A DNA stretch of 64,000 nt from Pseudomonas fluorescens (GCF_019212185.1 NZ_CP078138.1:1904501-1968500); one strand, 5' to 3'. Numbered from the stretch's first letter, positions 45,599 through 55,753 are shown. Made by a program: numbers and translations. Notes: generated from the sequence alone by a model not told the origin.

Positions 45599-46099
45599 AT
45601 GCTCGACATTCTCCAAGGCACACCATTGTGGGTGTATGGGGTTTTTCTTGTCCTGACGTATTACGGAGTGCGCGCCTGTTTCGAAAGTCATGTGTCGAAA
45701 AGGTCGTTACACGTCACGCCAATGATATTCGTGGCCCTGTCATTGGCTTCGCTGGAACTCTCTCGAGGTTTAGCCTTTCCGCTTTCAGCCTATGCGTTCG
45801 GACTATTGGCAGGCGGGTTACTGGGGCTGCGTTTTTACTCGTACACGAATGTGAAAGTCGTGGGGCAGAGTTTAGTCATGGGCGGCACAGTCCAGGTATT
45901 GATCGTCTATTGGTGCTTCTTTGCCTGGCGTTACTACTTGGGTTACCAGGCCGCCATCCATCCGGAACTGGCCAATGAGCTTGTGGCGGTAGTCCAGGCG
46001 TCGCTGGGGGCGGGCCTGATCAACGGCTTGATTGTCGGTCGCAGTCTCAAGCTTTTGCGCTTGTTCAAGGCTCAGGCTTTAGGCGCAGCAGCTCAATAA
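45599..46099 (+). CDS. Small multi-pass inner-membrane protein (DUF6622-like)
   Basis: 166 residues with about five hydrophobic segments (near 8-25, 40-55, 62-82, 92-115 and 130-150), starting MLDILQGTPLWVYGVFLVL. It resembles small membrane proteins annotated DUF6622; no catalytic motif is visible. The start follows AAGGAGACC. It is less GC-rich than its neighbours with more AT-ending codons, and is convergent with the minus-strand gene 46093. This may be acquired DNA. Function unknown. Confidence 0.7.
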   Translation: MLDILQGTPLWVYGVFLVLTYYGVRACFESHVSKRSLHVTPMIFVALSLASLELSRGLAFPLSAYAFGLLAGGLLGLRFYSYTNVKVVGQSLVMGGTVQVLIVYWCFFAWRYYLGYQAAIHPELANELVAVVQASLGAGLINGLIVGRSLKLLRLFKAQALGAAAQ

Positions 46100-46422
46100 T
46101 CCTCCCCACGCCCCGTCACATCCCGCTCCAGGATGTCGTCCCGCAATTCGTACCCCGCCGGAAACTTGCCCTTGAGTTTCCAGGCAAACGCAATGATCTC
46201 GGCAATCGTGCGGTACAACTCCTCGGGGATACTGTCGCCCAGTTCCATGCGCGCCAACAAACGTACAAGCTCGGCATTTTCGTAGATCGGCACCTCGTGC
46301 TCGCGGGCGAGTTTGAGGATGGCTTCGGCCAGTTCGGCGTCGCCTTTGCCGGTGAGGGTCGGGGCGTGTTGGCCGTCGTACTTGAGGGCGATGGCCTGGC
46401 GTGGGGTATTGGAATCGTTCAT
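46093..46422 (-). CDS. Free-standing FlhB C-terminal domain protein (FhlB-like)
   Basis: 109 residues. The stretch AIALKYDGQHAPTLTGKGDAELAEAI...ELVRLLARMELGDSIPEELYRTIAEIIAFAWKL aligns well with the FlhB domain after its NPTH cleavage site (AVALKYDPDKGGAPMLVAKG). No membrane part and no NPTH motif are present. Such stand-alone domains are known as FhlB; in Bacillus (YlqH) one can replace the missing FlhB C-terminus. Its ATG overlaps the stop of the FliK-like gene by 4 bp, so the two are translated together. The 3' end overlaps the convergent membrane-protein gene by 7 bp. Confidence 0.88.
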   Translation of the reverse strand: MNDSNTPRQAIALKYDGQHAPTLTGKGDAELAEAILKLAREHEVPIYENAELVRLLARMELGDSIPEELYRTIAEIIAFAWKLKGKFPAGYELRDDILERDVTGRGEDY

Positions 46423-47984
46423 GCGGTGTCGTCGACCCAGCGTTGTTCGAGGCGGGTTTGCGGGCCTTGAGGTGGTTTGCCGAGGTGGCAATCCAGTCCG
46501 CTGACATTGAGCCCGCAGTCATGGAGTTGGGCGCGCAGGCTGTCGAGGTTGTTTTCAATCAGGCTCGCGGTGTAGGGGCGTTCGGCCCAGAGCTGGCCGG
46601 ACAAGCTGCCGTGCAGCAGTTGCGCCTGCACTTGCAGCGGGCCCAGCGGCTCGAGGTCGAAGGCCAGGTCGAGGCGCCACAGCGGTTGCTTAACGGTTTG
46701 CTCGGCGGCTTTCTCCTGCTGCTCACGGGGCGGTGGATCTTCGCGTTGCAATTTGACCTGCAACGGCACGATGTCGTGGGCGTGGCGCATGGGGATTTCC
46801 AGCTGCCAGGTGGTTTGCAGCCGGCCGTCCTCGGTCATGCCGCTTTGTTCGAGACTTGCCAGTTGATGGCTTTGCAGGCGCGAGACCGCAGCGGCGGCAA
46901 GGCGCAGCAGGTGTTCGAGGTCGCCTTCCTGCTCCAGGCTCTGAAGCAGCCGCGAGGGTAGGGGGAAGCTGCCGGGCGCCGGCTTGGCGCTGACCTGGCC
47001 GAGCATGCCGAGGGCGTTGCGCACGAAGCTCGGCAGCGCCTGCGCCATGGTATTGGCGGCGATTGCGGCGTTGAAACTGGTGTTGGCCGGCAGGCCGGGG
47101 GCCAGTTGGGCGATCAGGCGCAGCAGGTTGCCTTTGGTGTCGTTTGCCGGTGCTTCGGTCAGCCCGGCCAGCAGTTTACTTTCGAGGAACACGCCGCTGT
47201 TGGCCAGGGCCTGGGCCAGGACCTTGGGGTTGCTCAGGTGACGCGCCTCGGGCAGGCCGGCGAGCAGGGTCTCGACAGCCGCCCGCACCGATGCCGTCTG
47301 ACTGTGGGCGGGAAGGTTCTGCAGGGTCTTGAGCAGTCCTTCCAGCGAGCCCTGGCGGCTTTGCTGGGTCTGCAACTGCTGGGAAATCGCCAATTGCTCC
47401 GAACGGCTGCTCAGGGGCACGAAGTTGAGGGTGTCCGCGTCCTGAACCAGGGCGCTGAGCAGCGTACCGATGCGCAGCGGCTGGGCGCTGTCGAGGGTCA
47501 GGGTGCTGCCGCTGAGGGCGGTGTTGAGCAGGCTGACCATCGAGCGATACACCGGCGGTTGTCCGGGCGCCTGCGGCAGGGTCTGGTTGGTCAGCACCTT
47601 GCCCTGCAACAGCGTGCCGACCGGCAATTGCGCGGTGTCGAGGCGGGTGAGAGACGCAGTGTTGCTGGCCAGGGCTTGTTGCAGGGTTATTGCCAGGTTG
47701 CCGGCCGAGGGCTGGGTAATGGCCAGACTGGCCCCCAGCGCCAATGGCAGATTACTGGTGGCCGACACCGTTGTCTGGCGGCCTCCGGCCAGGGTGATCT
47801 TCAGCAGCAGCTGGAAAACCTGTTGCTCCTGGCGCAGTGATAGCACTTCGGCCTTGGCGCTTTGCCCCGGGGCAATCAGGCCATCGATCGGGGTCTGCAG
47901 CTTGAGCACTTCGCCACCGGCCTGCGGGCGCGGCGTAGCCGTTGCCGGAGCGGGCAGGGGAGGAAGGTTGATCTCACTGGTCAT
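46419..47984 (-). CDS. Second FliK-like hook-length control protein
   Basis: 521 residues from the ATG at 47984. Alanine/leucine/glutamine-rich with a C-terminal Flg_hook-like domain (FDLEPLGPLQVQAQLLHGSLSGQLWAERPY...LIENNLDSLRAQLHDCGLNV). This is the part of FliK that contacts FlhB. It is distinct from the main FliK at 24046. Joined by a 4-bp overlap to the FlhB-domain gene. It could act in export specificity or in a stress-related role; I cannot say which. The gene points away from ccmA. Confidence 0.82.
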   Translation of the reverse strand: MTSEINLPPLPAPATATPRPQAGGEVLKLQTPIDGLIAPGQSAKAEVLSLRQEQQVFQLLLKITLAGGRQTTVSATSNLPLALGASLAITQPSAGNLAITLQQALASNTASLTRLDTAQLPVGTLLQGKVLTNQTLPQAPGQPPVYRSMVSLLNTALSGSTLTLDSAQPLRIGTLLSALVQDADTLNFVPLSSRSEQLAISQQLQTQQSRQGSLEGLLKTLQNLPAHSQTASVRAAVETLLAGLPEARHLSNPKVLAQALANSGVFLESKLLAGLTEAPANDTKGNLLRLIAQLAPGLPANTSFNAAIAANTMAQALPSFVRNALGMLGQVSAKPAPGSFPLPSRLLQSLEQEGDLEHLLRLAAAAVSRLQSHQLASLEQSGMTEDGRLQTTWQLEIPMRHAHDIVPLQVKLQREDPPPREQQEKAAEQTVKQPLWRLDLAFDLEPLGPLQVQAQLLHGSLSGQLWAERPYTASLIENNLDSLRAQLHDCGLNVSGLDCHLGKPPQGPQTRLEQRWVDDTA

Positions 47985-48033
47985 CAGGTCACACCCTGTC
48001 GAAATTGCCCTCTGGAGAGTAGGACATCGCATG

Positions 48034-48039
48034 TATAAT
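48034..48039 (+). promoter_or_regulatory. Candidate -10 element of the ccm operon
   Basis: A perfect TATAAT followed by GCCGCCC lies about 150 bp before ccmA in the 207-bp gap after the divergent FliK-like gene. A recognisable -35 is not present at 17 bases, so the element may need an activator. The leader between it and ccmA has no gene. Confidence 0.4.
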
Positions 48040-48191
48040 GCCGCCCGTCTCCAGGACGCGTGGCGAAACTTCGCAACACAATCTGCTTGAAACTTGACCC
48101 AGCTCTCTGGAACAGGCCGTCAATGCCACTATGCTGCATCACTTTAACGGCCGATCCACTGCCGACTTGAACCGTAAAGGCCCACGATCTC

Positions 48192-48827
48192 TTGACCATC
48201 CCTCTATTAGAAGCCGTTGCGCTCGCCTGTGAGCGAGACTGGCGGATGCTCTTCGAAAACCTCGCCTTGCGCTTGGGCAGCGGTGACATGCTGCAGATCA
48301 GCGGGCCGAATGGCAGCGGCAAGACCAGTCTGTTGCGCCTGTTGGCCGGCCTGATGCAGCCCACCAGCGGTGAGGTGCTGCTCAATGGCCAGCCCCTCAA
48401 TAGCCAACGCCCGGAACTGGCTCACAACCTGTTGTGGATTGGCCACGCTGCCGGGATCAAGGACCTGCTCACTCCGGAAGAAAACCTCAGCTGGCTGTGC
48501 GCCCTGCACCAGCCCGCCAGCCACGACGCTATCTGGGCGGCACTGGCGGCAGTCGGCCTGCGTGGCTTCGAGGATGTGCCCTGCCATACGCTTTCCGCCG
48601 GTCAGCAACGGCGTGTGGCGTTGGCCCGCTTGTACCTGGACAGCCCGGCGTTGTGGATTCTCGATGAGCCCTTCACCGCGCTGGACAAGCAAGGCGTCGC
48701 GCAGTTGGAAGAACACCTGGCCAACCACTGCGAGCAGGGTGGCATGGTGGTATTGACCACCCACCACAGCTTGACCCGGATGCCATCCGGGTACCGTGAA
48801 CTGGATTTGGGACGGTGGGCCGCATGA
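48192..48827 (+). CDS. ccmA: Heme exporter ATP-binding protein CcmA
   Basis: 211 residues with a TTG start ([20 protein letters not shown]). ABC ATPase: Walker A GPNGSGKT (38-45), signature [12 protein letters not shown], Walker [12 protein letters not shown]. With CcmB and CcmC it handles heme release to CcmE for cytochrome c maturation. Overlaps ccmB by 4 bp (ATGA). Confidence 0.96.
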   Translation: MTIPLLEAVALACERDWRMLFENLALRLGSGDMLQISGPNGSGKTSLLRLLAGLMQPTSGEVLLNGQPLNSQRPELAHNLLWIGHAAGIKDLLTPEENLSWLCALHQPASHDAIWAALAAVGLRGFEDVPCHTLSAGQQRRVALARLYLDSPALWILDEPFTALDKQGVAQLEEHLANHCEQGGMVVLTTHHSLTRMPSGYRELDLGRWAA

Positions 48828-49492
48828 GTGTGTTCGCGTTGTTGGTGGCCCGTGAAGCACGCTTGCTGTGTCGTCGACCGGCCGAATTGGCCAACCCCCT
48901 GGTATTTTTCGCAATTGTTGTCGCATTGTTTCCATTGGCCGTGGGACCTGAGACTCAATTGTTGCAAACCTTGTCTCCGGGCCTGGTCTGGGTAGCAGCC
49001 CTTTTATCGGTTTTGCTCTCGCTGGACGGGCTCTTTCGCAGTGATTTCGAGGACGGATCGCTGGAACAGTGGGTCCTTTCGTCGCACCCCCTGGCCCTTC
49101 TGGTTTTGGCCAAGGTGCTGGCACACTGGGCGTTTTCCGGCCTGGCATTGGTATTGCTTGCGCCCTTGCTGGCGTTGATGCTCGGTTTGTCCACCGCCTG
49201 TCTGCCGGTTTTGCTCTTGTCGCTGCTGCTAGGTACACCGGTACTGAGCTTGCTCGGTGCGGTGGGCGCGGCGCTGACGGTGGGTTTGAAGCGCGGTGGC
49301 TTGCTGCTGGCGCTGTTGATTCTGCCGCTGTATATCCCGGTGCTGATCCTCGGCAGTGGTGCCTTGCAGGCCGCCCTTCAGGGCATGCCGGCAACCGGGT
49401 ATCTGTTGTGGTTGGGTAGCCTGACGGCGTTGGCCGTGACCCTGACACCCTTTGCAATAGCTGCTGGCCTGAAGATCAGCGTCGGCGAATAA
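48824..49492 (+). CDS. ccmB: Heme exporter membrane protein CcmB
   Basis: 222 residues with about six hydrophobic helices, starting [55 protein letters not shown] is the CcmB signature region. Permease partner of CcmA. Start shares ATGA with the ccmA stop. Confidence 0.96.
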   Translation: MSVFALLVAREARLLCRRPAELANPLVFFAIVVALFPLAVGPETQLLQTLSPGLVWVAALLSVLLSLDGLFRSDFEDGSLEQWVLSSHPLALLVLAKVLAHWAFSGLALVLLAPLLALMLGLSTACLPVLLLSLLLGTPVLSLLGAVGAALTVGLKRGGLLLALLILPLYIPVLILGSGALQAALQGMPATGYLLWLGSLTALAVTLTPFAIAAGLKISVGE

Positions 49493-49584
49493 TAATGAGG
49501 TCTGGTCAAATTTTGACCACTTTTCCCAAGAAAGCAGACCCTGACTTTTCGTGACATCGAAAAGCAACCGTGATGGAAACAGCA

Positions 49585-50340
49585 ATGAACTGGACCTGGT
49601 TTCACAAGCTCGGCTCACCCAAGTGGTTCTACGGCATCAGCGGCAAAATGCTGCCATGGCTGAGTGTCGCGGCACTGCTGCTGATCGGCATTGGAGTGGT
49701 CTGGGGCCTGGCGTTCGCGCCGCCGGATTACCAGCAGGGCAACAGCTTCCGGATTATCTACATCCACGTCCCCGCCGCGATGCTTGCGCAGTCGGTGTAT
49801 GTGATGCTGGCGGTCTGCGGCATCGTTGGCCTGGTGTGGAAGATGAAGCTGGCCGACGTCGCCCTGCAGTGTGCTGCGCCGATCGGTGCCTGGATGACCG
49901 CCGTGGCCCTGGTCACCGGCGCCATCTGGGGCAAGCCGACCTGGGGTTCGTGGTGGGTCTGGGATGCGCGACTAACGTCGATGCTGATCCTGCTGTTCCT
50001 GTACTTCGGTCTCATTGCGCTGGGCAATGCCATCAGCAATCGTGACAGCGCGGCCAAGGCCTGCGCGGTGCTGGCGATTGTCGGGGTCATCAACATCCCG
50101 ATCATTAAGTATTCGGTGGAGTGGTGGAACACCCTGCACCAGGGCGCCACCTTTACCCTCACCGAGAAGCCGGCGATGCCGGTCGAGATGTGGCTGCCGC
50201 TGCTGCTGACGGTGTTGGGTTTCTACTGTTTCTTTGGCGCGGTGCTGTTGCTGCGCATGCGCCTTGAAGTGCTCAAACGCGAGGCCCGGGCCAGTTGGGT
50301 CAAGGCCGAAGTGCAAGGCAGTCTGGAGGCCGTTCGATGA
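49585..50340 (+). CDS. ccmC: Heme handling protein CcmC
   Basis: 251 residues from the ATG at 49585 ([21 protein letters not shown]), preceded by GGAAACAGCA; an upstream in-frame GTG/ATG pair has no ribosome-binding site. Six membrane helices and the tryptophan-rich heme-binding motif [16 protein letters not shown]. It presents heme to CcmE on the outer face of the membrane. Overlaps ccmD by 4 bp. Confidence 0.95.
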   Translation: MNWTWFHKLGSPKWFYGISGKMLPWLSVAALLLIGIGVVWGLAFAPPDYQQGNSFRIIYIHVPAAMLAQSVYVMLAVCGIVGLVWKMKLADVALQCAAPIGAWMTAVALVTGAIWGKPTWGSWWVWDARLTSMLILLFLYFGLIALGNAISNRDSAAKACAVLAIVGVINIPIIKYSVEWWNTLHQGATFTLTEKPAMPVEMWLPLLLTVLGFYCFFGAVLLLRMRLEVLKREARASWVKAEVQGSLEAVR

Positions 50341-50513
50341 GTTTTGCTTCATTCGGCGACTTCCTCGCCATGGGCCATCACGGCCTCTATGTCTGGTCGG
50401 CCTATGGCATCTGCCTGGCGGTACTGGTTCTTAACGTCGCCATGCCGATCCTGGCCCGCAAGCGTTATCTGCAACAAGAGGCGCGCCGTCTGCGCCGGGA
50501 GAACAGCAAGTGA
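50337..50513 (+). CDS. ccmD: Heme exporter subunit CcmD
   Basis: 58 residues from the ATG at 50337, which overlaps the ccmC stop (ATGA). One membrane helix (about 16-38), [20 protein letters not shown] start, and basic C-terminal tail ([15 protein letters not shown]). Needed to release heme-loaded CcmE. The GTG of ccmE overlaps its TGA. Confidence 0.93.
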   Translation: MSFASFGDFLAMGHHGLYVWSAYGICLAVLVLNVAMPILARKRYLQQEARRLRRENSK

Positions 50514-50965
50514 ATCCGCTGCGTAAAAAACGACTGATTATCATCCTGGCCATTCTGGTGGGTGTCGGCGCTGCCGTTGGCCTGGCCTTGAGTGCCCTGC
50601 AGCAAAACATCAACCTGTTCTACACACCGACCCAGATTGCCAATGGCGAAGCGCCGCAAGACACGCGCATTCGTGCCGGCGGCATGGTCGAGGCCGGGTC
50701 GTTGCAACGTTCCTCCGACTCGCTGGACGTCAAATTCGTCGTCACCGATTTCAACAAGTCGGTGACCATCACCTATCGCGGCATCCTCCCGGACCTGTTT
50801 CGCGAAGGGCAGGGCATCGTTGCGCTGGGCAAGTTGAATGCCGATGGTGTGGTGGTGGCTGACGAAGTGCTGGCCAAGCACGACGAGAAGTACATGCCGC
50901 CGGAAGTGACCAAGGCCCTCAAGGACAGCGGTCAATCCGCCCCCACACCCGCGAAGGAGGGTTGA
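50510..50965 (+). CDS. ccmE: Periplasmic heme chaperone CcmE
   Basis: 151 residues with a GTG start in overlap with ccmD. N-terminal membrane anchor (about 9-28), OB-fold domain, and heme-binding His124 in [12 protein letters not shown], followed by the usual flexible tail. Receives heme covalently and hands it to CcmF. Confidence 0.96.
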   Translation: MNPLRKKRLIIILAILVGVGAAVGLALSALQQNINLFYTPTQIANGEAPQDTRIRAGGMVEAGSLQRSSDSLDVKFVVTDFNKSVTITYRGILPDLFREGQGIVALGKLNADGVVVADEVLAKHDEKYMPPEVTKALKDSGQSAPTPAKEG

Positions 50966-50968
50966 TCG

Positions 50969-52957
50969 ATGAATGCCGGTCTGTTTATTCCCGAGTTGGG
51001 TCATCTGGCGATGATCCTCGCGCTGTGCTTTGCCATCGTCCAGGCCATCGTGCCCCTGCTGGGCGCCTGGCGCGGTGACCGCCAGTGGATGAGCCTGGCC
51101 CAGCCGGCTGCCTGGGGGCAGTTCGCGTTCCTCGCGTTTGCCTTCGGCTGCCTGACCTATGCCTTCATGGTCGACGATTTCTCGGTCGCTTATGTCGCCA
51201 ATAACTCCAACAGCGCCTTGCCCTGGTACTACAAGTTCAGCGCGGTGTGGGGCGCCCACGAGGGCTCGCTGCTGCTCTGGGCGTTCATTCTCGGTGGCTG
51301 GACCTTTGCCGTGTCGGTGTTCTCCCGGCAGTTGCCGCAGGTCATGCTGGCCCGCGTGCTGGCAGTGATGGGCATGATCAGCACCGGCTTCCTGCTGTTC
51401 CTGATCGTCACCTCGAACCCGTTCGCGCGGATCCTGCCGCAGATGCCGACCGATGGCGCCGACCTTAACCCGCTGCTGCAAGACATCGGCTTGATCGTTC
51501 ACCCACCCATGCTCTACATGGGCTACGTCGGCTTCTCGGTGGCCTTCGCCTTCGCCATTGCCGCCTTGATGGGCGGTCGCCTGGATGCGGCCTGGGCGCG
51601 TTGGTCGCGGCCATGGACCATCGTCGCCTGGGCCTTCCTCGGCATCGGTATCACCCTCGGCTCCTGGTGGGCCTACTACGAACTCGGCTGGGGTGGCTGG
51701 TGGTTCTGGGACCCGGTGGAGAACGCCTCGTTCATGCCATGGCTGGTGGGCACTGCGCTGATCCACTCGCTGGCGGTGACGGAAAAACGCGGCGTGTTCA
51801 AAAGCTGGACCGTGCTGCTGGCGATCGCCGCCTTCTCGCTGAGCCTGCTGGGCACCTTCCTGGTTCGTTCCGGCGTGCTGACTTCGGTCCACGCCTTCGC
51901 CTCGGACCCCGAGCGGGGCGTGTTCATCCTGATCTTCCTGCTGTTCGTGGTCGGTGGTTCGCTGACCCTGTTCGCCCTGCGCGCCCCCGTGGTCAAGAGC
52001 CAGGTCGGGTTCAACCTGTGGTCGCGGGAAACCCTGTTGCTGGGTAATAACCTGGTGCTGGTGGTGGCGGCCTCGATGATCCTGCTCGGCACCCTGTACC
52101 CGCTGGTGCTCGATGCCTTGACCGGCGCCAAGCTGTCGGTTGGCCCGCCGTATTTCAACGCCTTGTTCATTCCGCTGATGGCCTTGCTGATGGTGGTGAT
52201 GGCCGTGGGCGTTGTGGTGCGCTGGAAAGACACCCCGGTGAAATGGCTGGTGGGCATGCTGACTCCAGTATTGCTCGGCAGCGTGGCCCTGGCCGTGGTG
52301 GCCGGGATCGCTTATGGCGACTTCAACTGGGCGGTGCTGGCGACCTTCCTGCTCGCCGCCTGGGTGTTGCTGGCCGGGGTCCGCGACATCTTCGACAAGA
52401 CCCGCCACAAGGGCCTGATCAAGGGCCTGCCATCGCTGACTCGCAGCTATTGGGGCATGCAGATCGCTCACCTGGGCATCGCCGTGTGCGCACTGGGTGT
52501 GGTGCTGTCGAGCCAGAACAGCGCCGAGCGTGACCTGCGCCTGGAGCCGGGCGAGTCGATGGAACTGGCCGGTTACCACTTCATTTTCGAAGGCGCCAAG
52601 CATTTCGAAGGGCCGAACTTCACCTCCGACAAGGGCACCGTCCGCGTGGTCCGCGACGGCAAGGAAGTTAGCGTGCTGCACCCGGAAAAACGCCTGTACA
52701 CCGTGCAGAACTCGGTGATGACCGAAGCCGGGATCGACGCCGGGATCACCCGTGACATCTACGTGGCCCTCGGCGAACCGCTGGGCGAAGGTGCCTGGGC
52801 GGTGCGCGTGCACGTCAAGCCGTTCGTGCGCTGGATTTGGCTCGGCGGCCTGCTGACCGGTTTCGGTGGTTTGCTGGCGGCGCTGGATCGGCGTTATCGG
52901 GTCAAGGTGAAAAGCCGCGTGCGTGAGGCACTGGGTATGTCTGGAGCGACTGCATGA
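50969..52957 (+). CDS. ccmF: Cytochrome c heme lyase subunit CcmF
   Basis: 662 residues with many membrane helices. The WWD motif GGWWFWDPVENASFMPWL and conserved histidines mark the heme-handling core. It joins heme to the CXXCH sites of apocytochromes. The last 4 bp overlap ccmG. Confidence 0.97.
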   Translation: MNAGLFIPELGHLAMILALCFAIVQAIVPLLGAWRGDRQWMSLAQPAAWGQFAFLAFAFGCLTYAFMVDDFSVAYVANNSNSALPWYYKFSAVWGAHEGSLLLWAFILGGWTFAVSVFSRQLPQVMLARVLAVMGMISTGFLLFLIVTSNPFARILPQMPTDGADLNPLLQDIGLIVHPPMLYMGYVGFSVAFAFAIAALMGGRLDAAWARWSRPWTIVAWAFLGIGITLGSWWAYYELGWGGWWFWDPVENASFMPWLVGTALIHSLAVTEKRGVFKSWTVLLAIAAFSLSLLGTFLVRSGVLTSVHAFASDPERGVFILIFLLFVVGGSLTLFALRAPVVKSQVGFNLWSRETLLLGNNLVLVVAASMILLGTLYPLVLDALTGAKLSVGPPYFNALFIPLMALLMVVMAVGVVVRWKDTPVKWLVGMLTPVLLGSVALAVVAGIAYGDFNWAVLATFLLAAWVLLAGVRDIFDKTRHKGLIKGLPSLTRSYWGMQIAHLGIAVCALGVVLSSQNSAERDLRLEPGESMELAGYHFIFEGAKHFEGPNFTSDKGTVRVVRDGKEVSVLHPEKRLYTVQNSVMTEAGIDAGITRDIYVALGEPLGEGAWAVRVHVKPFVRWIWLGGLLTGFGGLLAALDRRYRVKVKSRVREALGMSGATA

Positions 52958-53490
52958 GACGTTGGTTAATGGTTCTGCCGCTGGCGCTGTTTCTGCTAGT
53001 GGCGGTGTTTCTGTACCGTGGGTTGTTCCTCAACCCGGCCGAATTGCCCTCGGCGATGATCGGCAAGCCGTTCCCCGAGTTCAGCCTGCCGAACGTGCAG
53101 GGCGACAAGACCCTGACCCGCGCCGATCTGCTGGGCAAGCCGGCGTTGGTCAACGTCTGGGGCACCTGGTGCATTTCCTGCCGGGTCGAACACCCGGTGC
53201 TGAACAAACTGGCCGAGCAGGGCGTGGTGATCTACGGCGTCAACTACAAGGACGTCAATGCCGACGCCTTGAAGTGGCTGGCCGAGTTCCACAATCCCTA
53301 TCTGCTGGATATCCGCGATGACGAAGGCACCCTGGGCCTCAACCTCGGAGTCTACGGCGCACCGGAAACCTTCTTCATCGACGCCAAAGGCATCATCCGT
53401 GACAAGTACGTCGGCGTGATCGATCCGGTGGTCTGGCGTGAGCAACTGGCGTCCAAGTACCAGGCGCTGGTGGATGAGGCCAAGCCATGA
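52954..53490 (+). CDS. ccmG: Thiol:disulfide interchange protein CcmG (DsbE)
   Basis: 178 residues. N-terminal membrane anchor (about 5-22) and thioredoxin domain with active site WCISC (Cys73, Cys76). It keeps the apocytochrome cysteines reduced for heme attachment. Overlaps ccmF and ccmH by 4 bp each. Confidence 0.96.
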   Translation: MRRWLMVLPLALFLLVAVFLYRGLFLNPAELPSAMIGKPFPEFSLPNVQGDKTLTRADLLGKPALVNVWGTWCISCRVEHPVLNKLAEQGVVIYGVNYKDVNADALKWLAEFHNPYLLDIRDDEGTLGLNLGVYGAPETFFIDAKGIIRDKYVGVIDPVVWREQLASKYQALVDEAKP

Positions 53491-53957
53491 AGCGCTGGAT
53501 TGCTGCTGCCATCCTCGGCCTGAGCATCGCCAGCGTCGCCCACGCCGCCATCGACACCTACGAGTTCGCCAAAGAAGGCGATCGCGAGCGCTTTCGCGAG
53601 CTGACCAAAGAGCTGCGTTGCCCCAAGTGCCAGAATCAGGACATTGCCGATTCCAACGCACCGATTGCCGCTGACCTGCGCAAAGAGATCTTCCGCATGC
53701 TCGGCGAGGGCAAGGACAATCAGCAGATCATCGACTTCATGGTCGACCGCTACGGTGATTTCGTGCGCTACAAGCCGGCCCTGACCGGCAAGACCGCAGT
53801 GCTCTGGTTCGCCCCCGCCGGGCTGTTGCTCGGTGGCCTGGTGGTGATTGCCCTGATCGTCCGTCGTCGCCGCGCCGAGCGCGCCACCGGTGCGGACACG
53901 CTTTCTGCCGAGGAGCGTGAACGCCTCGACCAACTGTTGGATAAAAACCAAGAATGA
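53487..53957 (+). CDS. ccmH: Cytochrome c maturation thioreductase CcmH
   Basis: 156 residues. Signal peptide ([20 protein letters not shown]), LRCPKCQNQ redox motif (Cys45, Cys48), and a C-terminal membrane helix (about 105-127). Works with CcmG on apocytochrome thiols. Short form (CcmL type); the TPR part is in the next gene. Overlaps both neighbours by 4 bp. Confidence 0.95.
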   Translation: MKRWIAAAILGLSIASVAHAAIDTYEFAKEGDRERFRELTKELRCPKCQNQDIADSNAPIAADLRKEIFRMLGEGKDNQQIIDFMVDRYGDFVRYKPALTGKTAVLWFAPAGLLLGGLVVIALIVRRRRAERATGADTLSAEERERLDQLLDKNQE

Positions 53958-55168
53958 TTGATTTCTGGCTCGCTGCAGGTCTGCTTCTACTGGTTGCCCT
54001 GAGTTTTCTGTTGATCCCGGTGTTGCGCGGCCGTCGTGCCCAGCGTGAAGAGGATCGGACCGCGCTGAACGTGGCGCTTTACCAGGAGCGTGTCGCCGAG
54101 TTGCAGTCGCAACAGGCCGAAGGCGTGCTTGATGCCACGCAGATGGCTGCCGGCCGTGACGAGGCTGCGCGCGAGTTGCTGGCCGACACCGAAGGCGCCG
54201 ACAACGTCCGGGTTTCGCGCCTGGGCAAGCCGCTGCCGTTGCTCGCCGCGCTGCTGGTGCCGGTGCTGGGCCTGGGCTTGTACATGCATTTCGGTGCCAG
54301 TGACAAGGTCGGGCTGACCCGTGAATTTGCCCAGGCTCCGCAGTCGATGGAAGAAATGACCCGGCGTCTGGAACGTGCCGTGGCGGCGCAACCGGATTCC
54401 GCCGAGGGCCTGTACTTCCTTGGCCGTACTTACATGGCCCAGGATCGTCCTGCGGACGCGGCGAAGCTGTTCGAGCGCACCGTGGCCGTCGCCGGTCGCG
54501 AGCCCGAACTGTTGGGGCAGTGGGCCCAGGCCCAGTACTTTGCTGACAATAAAAAATGGTCGGACAAGGTCCAGGCACTGACCGATGAAGCCCTCAAGGC
54601 TGACCCGAAAGAAGTCACCAGCCTCGGGCTGCTGGGTATCGCCGCCTTTGAAAGCGAGCGTTATCAGGACGCCATCGACTACTGGAATCGCCTGCTGGCG
54701 CAACTGCCGCCCGAAGACAATTCGCGCAGTGCCCTGGAAGGCGGAATCCAGCGCGCCACCGAGAAACTCCAGGCCAGCGGCGGCACCGTGGCCAAGGCAC
54801 CGGCACCGGCAGCGGTGGCCAAGGCTGCGGCAATGCTTAAGGTCTCGGTGGACCTGTCGGACGAGGTCAAGGCGAAGGTCCAGCCTGGCGACAGCGTGTT
54901 CATTTTCGCCCGGGCGACCTCTGGCCCACCGGCACCGCTGGCGGCCAAGCGCCTGACGGTCGCCGACCTGCCGGTGACCGTCGAGCTGGGCGATGCGGAT
55001 GCAATGATGCCGCAGTTGAAACTGTCGAACTTCCCTGAAGTCCAACTGGTTGCACGGGTATCCCGCGCTGGCCAACCGACTGCCGGCGAATGGGTCGGGC
55101 GCAGCCAGCCACTGGCGAGCAGCACCACCGCGCCGCAGCAATTGACCATCGACAGTCCGGATAAATAA
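53954..55168 (+). CDS. ccmI: Cytochrome c maturation apocytochrome chaperone CcmI
   Basis: 404 residues. Two N-terminal membrane helices (about 3-22 and 94-112), then tetratricopeptide repeats (about 135-260: [29 protein letters not shown]) and a C-terminal beta-rich domain. Binds the C-terminus of apocytochrome c. Final ccm gene. Confidence 0.92.
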   Translation: MIDFWLAAGLLLLVALSFLLIPVLRGRRAQREEDRTALNVALYQERVAELQSQQAEGVLDATQMAAGRDEAARELLADTEGADNVRVSRLGKPLPLLAALLVPVLGLGLYMHFGASDKVGLTREFAQAPQSMEEMTRRLERAVAAQPDSAEGLYFLGRTYMAQDRPADAAKLFERTVAVAGREPELLGQWAQAQYFADNKKWSDKVQALTDEALKADPKEVTSLGLLGIAAFESERYQDAIDYWNRLLAQLPPEDNSRSALEGGIQRATEKLQASGGTVAKAPAPAAVAKAAAMLKVSVDLSDEVKAKVQPGDSVFIFARATSGPPAPLAAKRLTVADLPVTVELGDADAMMPQLKLSNFPEVQLVARVSRAGQPTAGEWVGRSQPLASSTTAPQQLTIDSPDK

Positions 55169-55182
55169 CCAGGAAAACCGCT

Positions 55183-55590
55183 ATGACCGCCATCGCCCGT
55201 ATCACCCTGCTCAGTCTGGTCCTGGGGTTAAGCGCATGTGCGGTCCAGCGTCCAAGCCCGGATACCGGGCCGGCGCCGCCCATCCCCGAACCGCGACCCA
55301 CCATCAAGCCCGGCCCGTCCACCCCCCCAGGCAAGCCGGTGATCCCCAACGCCCCGGCCAAGCCGCAGCCACGCACTTCCGCCAGCTTTGCCCCGCCACC
55401 GGGCGGCAACAGCCATTGGGATGCGAAGCTTGGGGTCTACGTGCTCGACGACCAGAGCAACGTGTTCTATCGCCAGCGCACCTACTACCGCTGGAACAAT
55501 GGCTGGAGCCGCAGCATCAGCCCCAAAGGCCCGTGGGAAGACACCGATATCCATGGCGTGCCTTCGGGGTTGGGCAGGCATTATCAGTAA
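55183..55590 (+). CDS. Small lipoprotein of unknown function
   Basis: 135 residues. Signal peptide with lipobox LSAC (Cys19), then a proline-rich stretch (about 24-75) and a short C-terminal part with WDAKLGVYVLDDQSNVFYRQ and YRWNNGWSRS. Probably outer-membrane-anchored. It is 14 bp after ccmI and likely co-transcribed, but its link to cytochrome maturation is unknown. Confidence 0.8.
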   Translation: MTAIARITLLSLVLGLSACAVQRPSPDTGPAPPIPEPRPTIKPGPSTPPGKPVIPNAPAKPQPRTSASFAPPPGGNSHWDAKLGVYVLDDQSNVFYRQRTYYRWNNGWSRSISPKGPWEDTDIHGVPSGLGRHYQ

Positions 55591-55753
55591 TTTTTAGTCT
55601 GCGCTATGTGTACTGAGGTTGCTCCAGCGTTGAGCGTAGAGGGGCAATGTTCGCCGCTTGACTTGAATAATGCAGAAAGCGCTGCAACGGAGGCGCGATC
55701 TACGTCTATTATCCTGTCCGGTAAATCCGCGGGACAAAAAGTGGGGTGGGATT

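Noticed and set aside
50465..52813. 782-codon minus-strand open frame across ccmE-ccmF
   Set aside because: Antisense to ccmF; His/Gln/Gly-rich, no recognisable domain.
55591..55753. Possible mobile-element edge before the defence cassette
   Set aside because: No inverted or direct repeats found when comparing with the other side (57646-57763).
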